Assembly: GCA_014804615.1 (NCBI GenBank)
Contig: JAAUZL010000023.1
Location: forward strand, 200,668 to 264,667
Direction of reading: 5' to 3'
Source of the DNA: Lachnospiraceae bacterium
GTDB lineage: Bacteria; Bacillota; Clostridia; Lachnospirales; Lachnospiraceae
DNA: 64,000 nt
In this document: one piece after another, positions 52,119 through 60,784 of the stretch
Numbering within the stretch: the first letter of the stretch is position 1
Layout: each line of letters begins with the position of its first letter
Notes under the pieces: generated by a model
The model's input: only the letters and a program-made list of their open reading frames with translations
What the model was told of the DNA's origin: nothing
The model's database searches: none
Program-made: the position numbers and the translations under genes

Positions 52119-52475
52119 TTATTTTAAATTTGCCTTTGCAAGCTCTGCCAAGGTAGTGAAGCCTGCCGCATCATTGACTGCCATCTCTGCCAGCATCTTT
52201 CTGTTCATGTCCACGCCTGCATTCTTTAAGCCGTACATGAATCTGCTGTAAGACAGACCATTCATTCTTGCCGCCGCATTGATACGAGCGATCCAGAGCT
52301 GTCTGAACTGACGCTTTCTCTCTTTTCTGCCGGCATAAGAAGACGCCAGCGCCCGCATTACGGACTGCTTTGCCACTCTATACTGCTTAGATCTCGCGCC
52401 TCTGTAACCCTTCGCGAGCTTTAAAACTCTGTTATGCTTCTTTTTGGCGTTCATACCGCCCTTTATTCTTGCCAT
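52119..52475 (-). CDS. rplT: Ribosomal protein L20
   Basis: 118 residues, full-length: [67 protein letters not shown]. Binds 23S rRNA early in 50S assembly and in many Firmicutes represses its own operon through the leader. Strong AGGAGG. Third gene of infC-rpmI-rplT. Confidence 0.98.
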   Translation of the reverse strand: MARIKGGMNAKKKHNRVLKLAKGYRGARSKQYRVAKQSVMRALASSYAGRKERKRQFRQLWIARINAAARMNGLSYSRFMYGLKNAGVDMNRKMLAEMAVNDAAGFTTLAELAKANLK

Positions 52476-52523
52476 GTCTTTTTCCTCCTAAACTTTACAA
52501 TCTCTTTGTCTGCGCCGCTCCTC

Positions 52524-52721
52524 TTACAGATAAGGTAAGATCTTCTTCATATTCTTAACGTTCGTAGCGTCTGTCATCGCAGGCTTTCTGAGATTTCTCT
52601 TATTCTTGGTTGTTTTCTTGGTTAAGATATGGCGCTTGTACGCTTTATTTCTCTTTAACTTACCCGTTCCGGTCACCTTGAAACGTTTTGCAGCAGCTCT
52701 GCTGGTTTTCATTTTCGGCAT
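52524..52721 (-). CDS. rpmI: Ribosomal protein L35
   Basis: 65 residues, very basic: [46 protein letters not shown]. Complete, AGGAGG site; 48 bases upstream of rplT and 110 bases downstream of infC. Confidence 0.98.
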   Translation of the reverse strand: MPKMKTSRAAAKRFKVTGTGKLKRNKAYKRHILTKKTTKNKRNLRKPAMTDATNVKNMKKILPYL

Positions 52722-52831
52722 TTTACTATTCCTCCTGTATTTTTATTCCTGTAACAAGATATCTTATTTGGATATCATTTATATTTAACTGAGAAATTAC
52801 CACTTTCTCGGAAGATATCTCTTCTCTGAAG

Positions 52832-53338
52832 CTATCGCTTCTCAGCTAAAAACATAGTCATACTTCTACCCTCTACCTTGGGCGCTTTATCCATCACCGC
52901 AATATCGGAAAGCGCCTCGGCAAAATCGTCTAAAATATGCTTGCTGGTGTTCATGTGCGCCATCTCACGGCCACGGAAACGAAGCGTTACCTTCACCCGG
53001 TCTCCCTTAGTGATGAATTTTCTGGCAGCATTCACCTTCGTATTCAAATCGTTGGTGTCGATATTAGGAGAAAGACGAATCTCCTTGATCTCCACTATCT
53101 TCTGTTTCTTCTTGGCTTCCTTGTCTTTTCTGGCCTGCTCGTACTTGAATTTTCCGTAATCCACGATCTTACAGACCGGCGGCTTGGCTGTAGGTGCGAT
53201 CTTAACCAGATCCACACCGGCCTCCTCCGCAAGCTTCAGGGCCTCTTTCGTCGGCATGACACCGAGCTGTTCTCCATCCTCACCGATCACTCGTACTTCT
53301 CTGTCTCTGATCTGCTCATTGATAAATAAATCGCTAAT
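52832..53338 (-). CDS. infC: Translation initiation factor IF-3, start codon ATT
   Basis: 168 residues: SDLFINEQIRDREVRVIGEDGEQLGVMPTKEALKLAEEAGVDLVKIAPTAKPPVCKIVDYGKFKYEQ, linker, and C-domain VKVTLRFRGREMAHMNTSKHILDDFAE. An ATG at 53353 is in frame but has no ribosome site, and itself forms part of GGAGGGTAG. That GGAGG lies 8 bases before the ATT at 53338, so the rare AUU start, known from infC as the basis of its autoregulation, is preferred. Confidence 0.93.
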   Translation of the reverse strand: MSDLFINEQIRDREVRVIGEDGEQLGVMPTKEALKLAEEAGVDLVKIAPTAKPPVCKIVDYGKFKYEQARKDKEAKKKQKIVEIKEIRLSPNIDTNDLNTKVNAARKFITKGDRVKVTLRFRGREMAHMNTSKHILDDFAEALSDIAVMDKAPKVEGRSMTMFLAEKR

Positions 53339-53353
53339 CTTTCTACCCTCCAT

Positions 53354-53525
53354 AAAGAAAACAAATTAAAAAGCGGACAGCCCTGCTATCCACTCGATCA
53401 TAAACACCCACGCACTGCCCCCTCGGCAGTGAAATAAGGCTATGAACGCTTGCGAACCCGATCGTTGCAAGGTGAGAGCGGATACTCTGCTTGGTTGTCA
53501 GTGCTTTCACACAGATGATACTATA
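53354..53525 (-). promoter_or_regulatory. Leader of the infC-rpmI-rplT operon with attenuator hairpin
   Basis: About 170 transcribed bases before infC. They contain hairpin CACTGCC...GGCAGTG and, just before infC, the stem GGATAGC-AGG-GCTGTCC followed by GCTTTTT, a terminator. The arrangement fits an L20-type leader in which ribosomal protein binding decides read-through; the specific mechanism is inferred. Confidence 0.7.
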
Positions 53526-53548
53526 TCACAGGATACGGGCAATGTCAA
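53520..53548 (-). promoter_or_regulatory. Promoter of infC operon
   Basis: TTGACA, 17-base spacer, TATAGT on the minus strand, close to consensus, at the head of the leader. Confidence 0.85.
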
Positions 53549-53592
53549 CACAAAAAACAGACCGTTCTCGAAAGACCGGCCTGTTTGTCCAC
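53549..53592 (-). terminator. Terminator of secreted-protein gene 1
   Basis: Minus strand AAACAGGCCGGTC...GAACGGTCTGTTTTTT, a long stem with T-run, directly abutting the infC promoter. Confidence 0.8.
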
Positions 53593-53638
53593 ACTTGTCA
53601 TTAATAGTATTTTTTAAGCTAACTCTGTTTTAGTATAA

Positions 53639-54163
53639 TTATTTAATGATTGTGTAGATACCCTGGAAATCAAAAGCGATGGTAACAGCACCGTCAGCTA
53701 CTGCTGCAACGTTAACTGCTTCCCACTCACCCTTAACGCACTTGTAAACGGAAACTGCATCGCCGGCATTAACGCCATCAACAGCGAGTGTAACCTGAGC
53801 GTCTAAAAGATTCACGCCGGGAGCGGAAAGGTTTACTACTGTCAACATATTGCCGCCCACCTGAGCTGCCTTCTGCTGTGCATATCTGATTGCTGTCACA
53901 TCTACCTTATCTACAACACAGGTAGCGTTGGTCTCTTTGCCCTCGGTAACCATGTTGCTTGCGGAAGCAGACACTGCAACCTTCTCCACGCCGTCCATCA
54001 CTGCTACTGCATTGGAAGTATACTCGGGAAGAGCCTTCTCAGTGTCTACAGACAACTCGTCAAGAATGTCAAAATCCTTCTCCGGTACTACAGTCTCTGC
54101 TGCACATACAGTTGTAGAGAAAGTAAGCGCTAAAGCGAAGCCTAATGCTAAAAATTTTTTCAT
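53639..54163 (-). CDS. Secreted protein of unknown function (tandem paralogue 1)
   Basis: 174 residues. Signal peptide KKFLALGFALALTFSTTVCA with cleavage near CAA-ET. The mature part is acidic then beta-rich: VVPEKDFDILDELSVDTEKALPEYTSNAVAVMDGVEKVAVSASASNMVTEGKETNATCVVDKVDVTAIRYAQQKAAQVGGNMLTVVNLSAPGVNLLDAQVTLAVDGVNAGDAVSVYKCVKGEWEAVNVAAVADGAVTIAFDFQGIYTIIK. The two Cys (in ATCVV and YKCVK) could pair. AGGAGG site. It has its own terminator. The copy at 54412 is about 90% identical. Probably extracellular. Confidence 0.75.
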   Translation of the reverse strand: MKKFLALGFALALTFSTTVCAAETVVPEKDFDILDELSVDTEKALPEYTSNAVAVMDGVEKVAVSASASNMVTEGKETNATCVVDKVDVTAIRYAQQKAAQVGGNMLTVVNLSAPGVNLLDAQVTLAVDGVNAGDAVSVYKCVKGEWEAVNVAAVADGAVTIAFDFQGIYTIIK

Positions 54164-54340
54164 TTCCTAAAATCCTCCTTTATGTTCAAGTGTGGTCTAT
54201 ATCAGCACAAATGTGCCAATATTCTTATAAGCTCCGGGATATTTTTATCCCATGTATGATTTTAAAATTTAGCTTATCTAATGTCAATAGCCTTTTCCAA
54301 AAAAAGGAAAAACTACCTTCTTATATACTTAGCAAAAACA

Positions 54341-54378
54341 GACTGCTCCCCAAGGAACAGCCTGTTTTTCCACACTTG
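54341..54378 (-). terminator. Terminator of secreted-protein gene 2
   Basis: AAAACAGGCTGTTCC...GGAGCAGTCTGTTTTT on the minus strand, about 34 bases after the stop. Confidence 0.8.
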
Positions 54379-54411
54379 TCATTTCTGTTATGTTTATAAT
54401 CTGATGTCTAA

Positions 54412-54936
54412 TTATTTGATGAGTGTGTAGATACCCTGGAAATCAAAAGCAATGGTAACAGCGCCGTCAGCTACTGCCGCAACGTTAACTGCTTCCCACT
54501 CACCTTTAACGCACTTGTAAACGGAAACTGCATCGCCGGCATTAACACCCTCAACAGCGAGTGTAACCTGCGCGTCTACAAGGTTCACGCCGGGAGCGGA
54601 AAGGTTTACTACTGTCAGCATATTGCCGCCCACCTGAGCTGCCTTCTGCTGTGCATATCTGATAGCAGCCACATCTACCTTATCTACAATACAGGTAGCG
54701 TTGGTCTCTTTGCCCTCGGTAACCATGTTGCTGCCGGAAGCAACCACTGCAAGATCATATACACCGTCCATCACTGCTACTGCATTAGAAGTGTACTCCG
54801 GAAGAGACTTCTCGGCATCTATAGCCAGCTCGTCAAGAATGTCAAAATCCTTCTCCGGTACTACGGTCTCTGCTGCACATACAGCGGTAGAGAAGGTGAG
54901 TGCTGCTGCAAAGCTCAAAGCTAAAAATTTCTTCAT
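54412..54936 (-). CDS. Secreted protein of unknown function (tandem paralogue 2)
   Basis: 174 residues from the ATG at 54936 with AGGAGG upstream. Same plan as paralogue 1: signal peptide KKFLALSFAAALTFSTAVCA and a mature part that differs mainly in DELAIDAEKSLPEY and GVYDLAVVASGSN. Each copy has its own ribosome site, an almost identical upstream stretch (CACACTTGAACATAAAGGAGG) and its own terminator, so this is a duplicated whole transcription unit. Confidence 0.75.
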   Translation of the reverse strand: MKKFLALSFAAALTFSTAVCAAETVVPEKDFDILDELAIDAEKSLPEYTSNAVAVMDGVYDLAVVASGSNMVTEGKETNATCIVDKVDVAAIRYAQQKAAQVGGNMLTVVNLSAPGVNLVDAQVTLAVEGVNAGDAVSVYKCVKGEWEAVNVAAVADGAVTIAFDFQGIYTLIK

Positions 54937-55010
54937 GTCAAAATCCTCCTTTATGTTCAAGTGTGGTCGAGTCTCTATCATTTTATAATTTACCGGGTTT
55001 CATGTCAATT

Positions 55011-55775
55011 CTAAAATTCCAGCCGGATCGTCTCTGCGCTGGCCTCATATTCTTCCATCCGGTCGTAATCTGATGTCTGGGAATAGGTGATCACATAGCT
55101 CTTATCCGCATTGATCGCATACTCCAGTTGGGATATCTCAGTGTCTCCCACCTGATAATGGCACAGAATACGGAAAGCCGGACAGCCGTCTATCTGTATT
55201 CTTTCGAAGCTGTCGATCGTCACCTCAATATCCTCTCCATATTCTTTGCGGAAATTCTCCTCCGTCTGCGCCTTAAAATTCTCCTCCGTCATCAGCTGCA
55301 GCGCCACATCCCTGCCTAACGCCACATAATAGATCGTGGAAGCGTCAATGGGATAGCGTTTCGTCACATACATTCCTTCGATGTCCTCTGATTCCGCGAA
55401 GGCTTCCGGCAGTGTGAAGCTGCATCCCTTGGTCACGGGCGCATTCTCCACTATCGACACATCCATCTCATTTTCTTCCAGCATCTCCTCCGTCAGCTGC
55501 TCTCTGAGCGTCTCATCCATCTCCACAGGCGCCATAAAGTTGCCTTCTACTGCCGCCGCCTCATGTCCACTCATCTGTGCAGACTCGTCATCGTCTTCCT
55601 CTTCCGGCCCTGCATTCCCGTCGTCCTGTATCTCAGCCTCGCCGTCCTGCACCGCATCGGAAATATCTTCACTGCTTTGCGCCTCTGCGCTGGTATGTAC
55701 TGCTGTCTCCCCGCCACAGCCTGCGATCAGGAGGGAACAGGCCAACAGGAGACCACCCACTGTCTTTCTCTTCAT
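55011..55775 (-). CDS. Lipoprotein of unknown function
   Basis: 254 residues from the ATG at 55775. Lipobox LLIAGC within KRKTVGGLLLACSLLIAGCGG, an acidic Glu/Asp/Ser spacer to about residue 85, then one folded domain: TLREQLTEEMLEENEMDVSIVENAPVTKGCSFTLPEAFAESEDIEGMYVTKRYPIDASTIYYVALG, and FERIQIDGCPAFRILCHYQVGDTEISQLEYAINADKSYVITYSQTSDYDRMEEYEASAETIRL. The C-terminal PsbP/DUF-like sheet is common in clostridial lipoproteins. Anchored outside the membrane; function unknown. Confidence 0.8.
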   Translation of the reverse strand: MKRKTVGGLLLACSLLIAGCGGETAVHTSAEAQSSEDISDAVQDGEAEIQDDGNAGPEEEDDDESAQMSGHEAAAVEGNFMAPVEMDETLREQLTEEMLEENEMDVSIVENAPVTKGCSFTLPEAFAESEDIEGMYVTKRYPIDASTIYYVALGRDVALQLMTEENFKAQTEENFRKEYGEDIEVTIDSFERIQIDGCPAFRILCHYQVGDTEISQLEYAINADKSYVITYSQTSDYDRMEEYEASAETIRLEF

Positions 55776-55897
55776 ACTTCGGGCTGCCTTTCTCTCATTT
55801 TTCGATATATCTAAAGACGCAAGCCAAACGGCCTGCGTCCAACACATATTCCTATTGTAATATAAAAATCAGAAACTGGCAATTACCAATTCCCGCC

Positions 55898-56212
55898 TTA
55901 CCCTTCTCTAAAGGTCGCACACTGGGTCTGTTTGCAGTCGCAGGCACCTCCGCCTCGGATGTCCACATGTTCTGCATGGCATTTATAGTTTGCATTATAC
56001 TTACATTTCTCCGCCTCACAGTCAATGCTTATCGTCCTGCAGGGGTGATCCAGAGAACTCACATAGGCGCCGTCCCGCCTCCTGGAAAAGCTCTCACAAC
56101 AGGTGTCCTCACAATCACAGGCTCGGCTGCCTCCCACCATGATATCTCCTTTACAACAGCAATCCTCCTGATTGTAGCTGCAGTTAGTCACACCACATTT
56201 TAATTCCGCCAT
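55898..56212 (-). CDS. Protein with two DUF1540 cysteine-rich domains
   Basis: 104 residues. Two units of the DUF1540 pattern: KCGVTNCSYNQEDCCCKGDIMVGG...ACDCEDTCCESF and SIDCEAEKCKYNANYKCHAEHVDIRGGGACDCKQTQCATF. Sixteen or so Cys suggest metal binding. The family is linked with spore-forming and anaerobic Firmicutes; function is unknown. The ATG at 56212 has AAAGG upstream. Confidence 0.88.
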   Translation of the reverse strand: MAELKCGVTNCSYNQEDCCCKGDIMVGGSRACDCEDTCCESFSRRRDGAYVSSLDHPCRTISIDCEAEKCKYNANYKCHAEHVDIRGGGACDCKQTQCATFREG

Positions 56213-56273
56213 AATACCCCACCTTTCCACGTTTGCCGTTATTGATATTTATCATGGAATATTATGTCCGGAC

Positions 56274-57965
56274 TTATGAAATTTTATACAGATTAAACCA
56301 GTAGCGCTCCAACAGAAAGCTTCCCACTTCCTCCACAGAAAGACCCGCTTCCCGCCATTCCTCCACAATGGCATCCCGGCTGTTGAAGCTGCCGATAAAC
56401 CAGAGGTTTCCTTCTTTACCCGCCAGTTCGCTGATTTCATCCACATTCTCCAGCGTGCCACAGGGTCCAATCATCTCCTGGATCAGAGATTCCGCACTCC
56501 CGCCCCACAAAAAACGCTCTGTGCTCTCAGGCAGATAGTAAGCCGTCACTGCCTGCACCTGATCAAAATTATAGATGACCGTATCTTCCGGAGCGATCAG
56601 GGAAAGCGCTGTCTCCGTCTCTCTCATGGAGACGATCTTATACTCTTCCTCGCCGCGAAAAGCACGGAAATCCCGCAGGCCGACTGCGATAATGAAAGCA
56701 ATAAGGGAAAGTGCCAAGGCGGTTTTTAGTTTACATAATTTTCCCTTCATCTCTGCCCGGTCTTCCGGTTTACATAACACATCTTCAGTCTGCTCTTGGT
56801 ATTTTGGTTTACATAAAATTCCATCCATTCCCAACGCAAAGCTGAACCAGAAGCAGCCCAGCGCAGGAATCATATAGCGGTATACAAAGATGGGACGGAT
56901 CAGAATCGACGCCGCGAAGCCAAATGCCACCAGCCCTGCCAAGACGCCCACGCCAGCAATCATATACGTAATCTGATTCACTTCGGCCGCATGCTCTCCG
57001 CTGTCTGTACCGCCCTGTGAAAAACCACCTCTTTCTTGTCTGCCATTACGGTAGAGTTTTTTCTCTTTTATTTTATTTTTCGACATAAATGCGGAAAGCA
57101 CAGGATATCCTACCACTACCACATACGCCGCAAACAACACCACCGCCAGCACCGTATTCAACACATCATTCGTGAAGGCCGGCTTCATCAGGAACTTGAC
57201 ACAGCCTCCCAGAGACCGCCAGCTAAGCGGCAGAATCCAGTAATTCTCACGGACTGCGCTGATCTGTCCCGCCAGCGCAAAAAGCCAGGGCACATAGCAG
57301 ACGACAGAGATCGCCACATAACAGAACCACTCCCGCAGGCGGCTCCTGTCCCGACACAGAAACATAATAAGCAAATACAGGTAGACCATCCCCACTGCCA
57401 CAGCGGCAAAATATTGGGTGTAGGCTGCCGCCAGACTATACAGCACAAAGGCCGCGCCGTGAAGATACCGCCTATTTTCCGTCAGGCATCCTTGGGCGTG
57501 CCAAAAGGCCGCCGTCACGAAAAGAAGCGCCCAGCCATACATCCGCACCTCCACCGTGTAGGCCGGAAGCTGAGGCATGGCCGTCACACAGAAGAGAAAC
57601 AATCCCCCCGTAAAGATACCCCACCGTTTCCGGATCCATGTCACGCTGTATAGCAGCAGCAATAAAAAGGGCAGCGTAGATACCAGCTTTGCCGGGATCA
57701 CCGTTCCGGTTCCCGGCATTAATAGTTTACATAACTCTGCAAAAAATTTGACAATGATATAATACAGCGGCGGATGTACGTCTGCCGCTGTAAAACGAAC
57801 CAGCTCCCCGTAAGAATGTTCTGCCATGCTCACGGTAAAAAGCTCATCATACCAGATATCCTGACTAAAACACAGGAGGATGCTCCTGCCAAGCATCCCT
57901 GTGCTCAGGCAGATAAGCAGCCATCCTATGATCTCCCTGCCGGAGATTTTACGTTCCCGTATCAT
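56274..57965 (-). CDS. GT39-type membrane glycosyltransferase
   Basis: 563 residues, about eleven membrane helices. Early loop motif WYDELFTVSMAEHSYGELVRFTAADVHPPLYYIIVKFF is that of dolichol/undecaprenyl-phosphate-sugar using GT-C enzymes (Asp-Glu catalytic pair). A cytoplasmic loop at about 385-425 carries three 13-residue units beginning LCKP/LCKL. The last about 140 residues are a soluble outside domain (EEYKIVSMRETETALSLIAPEDTVIYNFDQVQAVTAYYLPESTERFLWGG). Substrate unknown; likely modifies cell-surface glycan or protein. Confidence 0.82.
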   Translation of the reverse strand: MIRERKISGREIIGWLLICLSTGMLGRSILLCFSQDIWYDELFTVSMAEHSYGELVRFTAADVHPPLYYIIVKFFAELCKLLMPGTGTVIPAKLVSTLPFLLLLLYSVTWIRKRWGIFTGGLFLFCVTAMPQLPAYTVEVRMYGWALLFVTAAFWHAQGCLTENRRYLHGAAFVLYSLAAAYTQYFAAVAVGMVYLYLLIMFLCRDRSRLREWFCYVAISVVCYVPWLFALAGQISAVRENYWILPLSWRSLGGCVKFLMKPAFTNDVLNTVLAVVLFAAYVVVVGYPVLSAFMSKNKIKEKKLYRNGRQERGGFSQGGTDSGEHAAEVNQITYMIAGVGVLAGLVAFGFAASILIRPIFVYRYMIPALGCFWFSFALGMDGILCKPKYQEQTEDVLCKPEDRAEMKGKLCKLKTALALSLIAFIIAVGLRDFRAFRGEEEYKIVSMRETETALSLIAPEDTVIYNFDQVQAVTAYYLPESTERFLWGGSAESLIQEMIGPCGTLENVDEISELAGKEGNLWFIGSFNSRDAIVEEWREAGLSVEEVGSFLLERYWFNLYKIS

Positions 57966-58004
57966 TCATTCTTTCCTTTGCTGTCCGGATTCCGATCCTA
58001 CCGA

Positions 58005-59969
58005 TTACTTTTGTCCCTCTACGACCTCTTCCTTGCGGATCTCCTTTGTACGGATCTCCTTACAGATCTGGTCAATAAAGTCGCCAAGCGGTTTTACGCC
58101 CTCGTCTCCCGCGTAACGGCTTCTGACAGACACGGTCTTATCCTCCGCTTCCTGGGCGCCTACCACCAGCATGTAGGGCACCTTGTTCAGACGAGCCTCT
58201 CTGATCTTAAAGCCGATCTTCTCGGAGCGGTTATCCACCGTCACATCCACATCGTTTCTCGCAAGCTCTTTTCTGACCTCTTCCGCATACTCCTCATACT
58301 TCTCGGAGATAGGCAGCACACGAACCTGCTCAGGACACAGCCATGTAGGGAACTTACCCGCATATTTCTCAATCAGCCATGCCAGCGTTCTCTCATAGCA
58401 TCCCAGAGAAGTCCTGTGAATGATGTAAGGACGAACGCGGTCGCCGTTTGCGTCGATAAAGTACATGTCAAACTGTTCTGCCAGCAGCGCATCCCACTGG
58501 ATGGTGATCATAGTGTCATCTTTGCCGTAGACGTTCTTTGCATTGATATCCACCTTCGGCCCGTAGAAAGCGGCCTCACCCACATCCTCGGTAAAGGGAA
58601 TATGAAGCTCCGTCAGGATATCCCGAATATGCGCTTCCGTCTCGTTCCAGACCTCCGGCTCACCGATATATTTCCCCGGATTCTCCGGATCCCACTTGGA
58701 CAGATGCCATGTGGTATCCTCCATCACGCCCAAGGTTGACATAACATGTTTTGCCAAAGCGATACAACCCTTAAACTCCTCCACCATCTGATCCGGGCGC
58801 ACGATCAAGTGTCCCTCGGATATGGTGAACTGGCGCACACGGGTCAGGCCGTGCATCTCGCCAGAGTCCTCGTTTCTGAAAAGTGTGGAGGTCTCGCCGT
58901 AACGGATAGGCAGGTCACGGTAAGAGTGCTGTGTATTCTTATAACAGTAATACTGGAAGGGGCAGGTCATAGGACGCAGGGCGAACACCTCTTTGTCCTT
59001 CTCCTCGTCTCCCAGAACAAACATGCCTTCCTTGTAGTGATCCCAGTGGCCGGACATCTTATAAAGGTCACTCTTTGCCATAAGGGGGGTCTTCGTCCGC
59101 ACATAACCCCACTCCTTATCCTCCAGATCCTCGATCCAGCGCTGTAATTTCATTACCATCTTGGTGCCCTTAGGCAAAAGCAGCGGCAGGCCCTGTCCGA
59201 TCACATCCACTGTGGTGAAAAGCTCCATCTCCCGCCCCAGCTTATTGTGATCGCGGCGTTTGATGTCCTCAAGATGCTCCAGATAAGCCTCCAGCTCTTC
59301 CTTCTTGGCAAAGGCCGTTCCATAGATACGCTGCAGCTGGGCTCTGTTAGAGTCACCCCGCCAGTAAGCCATAGAGGACGAGATCAGCTTGTAAGCCTTG
59401 ATGTTTTTCGTGCTCATCAGATGGGGGCCGGCGCACAGATCCACAAAGCCGCCCTGATCATAGAAGGAAATTTCCGCATTCTCCGGCAAATCCTGAATCA
59501 GCTCCACCTTGTAAGGCTCGTTTCTCTCTTCCATATATTTGACAGCCTCATCTCTGGGCAGGGTAAAGCGCTCCAGCTTATGCCCTTCCTTGATGATCTT
59601 CTTCATCTCCGCCTCCAGCTTATCCAGATCCTCTCTGGAAAAAGGCGCCGCATCGAAATCATAGTAGAAGCCCTCCTCAATGGCAGGACCGATGGTCACC
59701 TTCGCCTCCGGGAACAGCCGCTTCACCGCCTCCGCCAATACATGGGACGTTGTATGTCTGACAACCTTAAGCCCCTCCGGGTCGTTGGCTGTCAAAATAT
59801 TTAACTGGCAGTCCGCATCAATGACGGTCCGCAGATCTTTCACCTCTCCGTCCACCTCACCGGCACAGGCCATCCGGGCAAGGCCCTCGGAGATGTCTAA
59901 CGCGATGTCGTAGATACTCATCGCCTGTGCATATTCTTTACAGGAACCGTCTTTTAATGTAATTTTCAT
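58005..59969 (-). CDS. thrS: Threonyl-tRNA synthetase
   Basis: 654 residues, full length. TGS domain (about 1-62), editing domain with HTTSHVLA and CAGPHLMSTK (zinc-type ligands), class II core with motif 2 FRNEDSGEMHGLTRVRQFTISEGHL and motif 3 SLGCYERTLAWLIEKYAG, and the anticodon-binding domain (LCPEQVRVLPI..., VTVDNRSEKIGFKIREA). AAGGATGGG site. It is 24 bases after a small membrane-protein gene, both downstream of a T-box leader. Confidence 0.98.
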   Translation of the reverse strand: MKITLKDGSCKEYAQAMSIYDIALDISEGLARMACAGEVDGEVKDLRTVIDADCQLNILTANDPEGLKVVRHTTSHVLAEAVKRLFPEAKVTIGPAIEEGFYYDFDAAPFSREDLDKLEAEMKKIIKEGHKLERFTLPRDEAVKYMEERNEPYKVELIQDLPENAEISFYDQGGFVDLCAGPHLMSTKNIKAYKLISSSMAYWRGDSNRAQLQRIYGTAFAKKEELEAYLEHLEDIKRRDHNKLGREMELFTTVDVIGQGLPLLLPKGTKMVMKLQRWIEDLEDKEWGYVRTKTPLMAKSDLYKMSGHWDHYKEGMFVLGDEEKDKEVFALRPMTCPFQYYCYKNTQHSYRDLPIRYGETSTLFRNEDSGEMHGLTRVRQFTISEGHLIVRPDQMVEEFKGCIALAKHVMSTLGVMEDTTWHLSKWDPENPGKYIGEPEVWNETEAHIRDILTELHIPFTEDVGEAAFYGPKVDINAKNVYGKDDTMITIQWDALLAEQFDMYFIDANGDRVRPYIIHRTSLGCYERTLAWLIEKYAGKFPTWLCPEQVRVLPISEKYEEYAEEVRKELARNDVDVTVDNRSEKIGFKIREARLNKVPYMLVVGAQEAEDKTVSVRSRYAGDEGVKPLGDFIDQICKEIRTKEIRKEEVVEGQK

Positions 59970-59993
59970 GGTTTTATCCCATCCTTTCCTTTT

Positions 59994-60248
59994 CTATTCC
60001 GTTCTCGCTCCAACACTGCTGTTCTCGTTGTGTCCGTTGTTATTTCCATTATTACAGCCATTGTGACTGCCGATACTAATCCCATGTGTAAAAGGCGCTG
60101 TCAAAAGCCCAATACAGATGCCCGCAAGAAGCAAAACTGCACCAAGCAGACAGAAATCCAGTTTCGTGAATGTGATCTCGTCTCTCATAAAATCACCCGT
60201 CATTTCTTTCAGCTCCGCCGCTCTCTCCTTTAATTCTGTTGTGGTCAT
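59994..60248 (-). CDS. Small membrane protein between T-box and thrS
   Basis: 84 residues: helical charged start (TTTELKERAAELKEMTGDFMRDEITFTKLDF), one membrane helix (CLLGAVLLLAGICIGLLTAPF), and an Asn/Gly/His-rich tail (GSHNGCNNGNNNGHNENSS). Strong AGGAG site. The T-box transcript would include it, so it should respond to threonine-tRNA charging together with thrS. I do not recognise the family. Confidence 0.75.
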   Translation of the reverse strand: MTTTELKERAAELKEMTGDFMRDEITFTKLDFCLLGAVLLLAGICIGLLTAPFTHGISIGSHNGCNNGNNNGHNENSSVGARTE

Positions 60249-60280
60249 AGTTTTCTCTCCTTTCCTTTCTATTCTGCCAT

Positions 60281-60446
60281 ATAAGCAGATTCGAGATGCT
60301 CCGCATTTCTCATTCGCGGTCTCCGTTCCACTTCGGTCCGCGCAGAGCAGACGTCCCCCGGACGTCTTGCGCCTCGTCAGAAACCGTCACAGACAGCCTC
60401 GTATGCAAGCATACGTCTGTCTCTGCCGCTTTCTGACTCTGCTTAT
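60281..60446. repeat. MITE-like element, copy 2
   Basis: 166 bases with ends ATAAGCAGA ... TCTGCTTAT and the same inner words as copy 1 (TTCGAGATGCT, TCTCATTCGCG, TATGCAAGCATAC, CTGTCTCTGCC, TTCTGACTC). It has about 42 extra bases (CGGTCCGCGCAGAGC...GACGTCTTGCG) in the middle. It lies just behind the T-box terminator, within the thrS leader transcript. Confidence 0.7.
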
Positions 60447-60452
60447 ACGCGC

Positions 60453-60709
60453 AAAAAAATCCCCTGCACTGCCGCTATGGCAATGCAGAGGACGTAAGTT
60501 TACGCGGTTCCACCTCTCTTGTTCCGTGCGCACTGGCGTCTTACCGGAACCTCTCATTCGACTGTAACGTAAGTCAACGGACCGTATTAGGGTCACTCGG
60601 AGTTGGTCTTCAAATGCTTCCTGCAAAAGCGCTTTCAGCACATGGCGCTTCTCTCTGTTACGTTCCACATCCTACTCTTCTCGTCAACGTATTATTTCTT
60701 ATAATGTTT
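60453..60709 (-). promoter_or_regulatory. T-box riboswitch (threonine) controlling thrS unit
   Basis: The minus strand contains the T-box signature GAGGTGGAACCGCG, the antiterminator/terminator stem CCTCTGCATTGCC...GGCAGTGCAGGGG followed by seven T, and an upstream stem I with AGAGAGAAG. ACC triplets in GAAGACCAAC and GTGACCC are possible threonine specifiers. Uncharged tRNA-Thr should open the terminator. The promoter TTGCCT-17-TATTTT (60716-60744) lies just upstream. Confidence 0.92.
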
Positions 60710-60784
60710 TGTACAAAAATATATTCTTATTCTATGCCAGGCAATGAAAAATGTAAAGTGTGAATTTTACTTTTCCTATCACAT

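Noticed and set aside
56274-56470. Minus-strand open frame starting at 56470
   Set aside because: It is another frame within the GT39-type gene and has no ribosome site.
60387-60668. A 93-codon open frame on the minus strand
   Set aside because: It is the T-box RNA itself read as codons.
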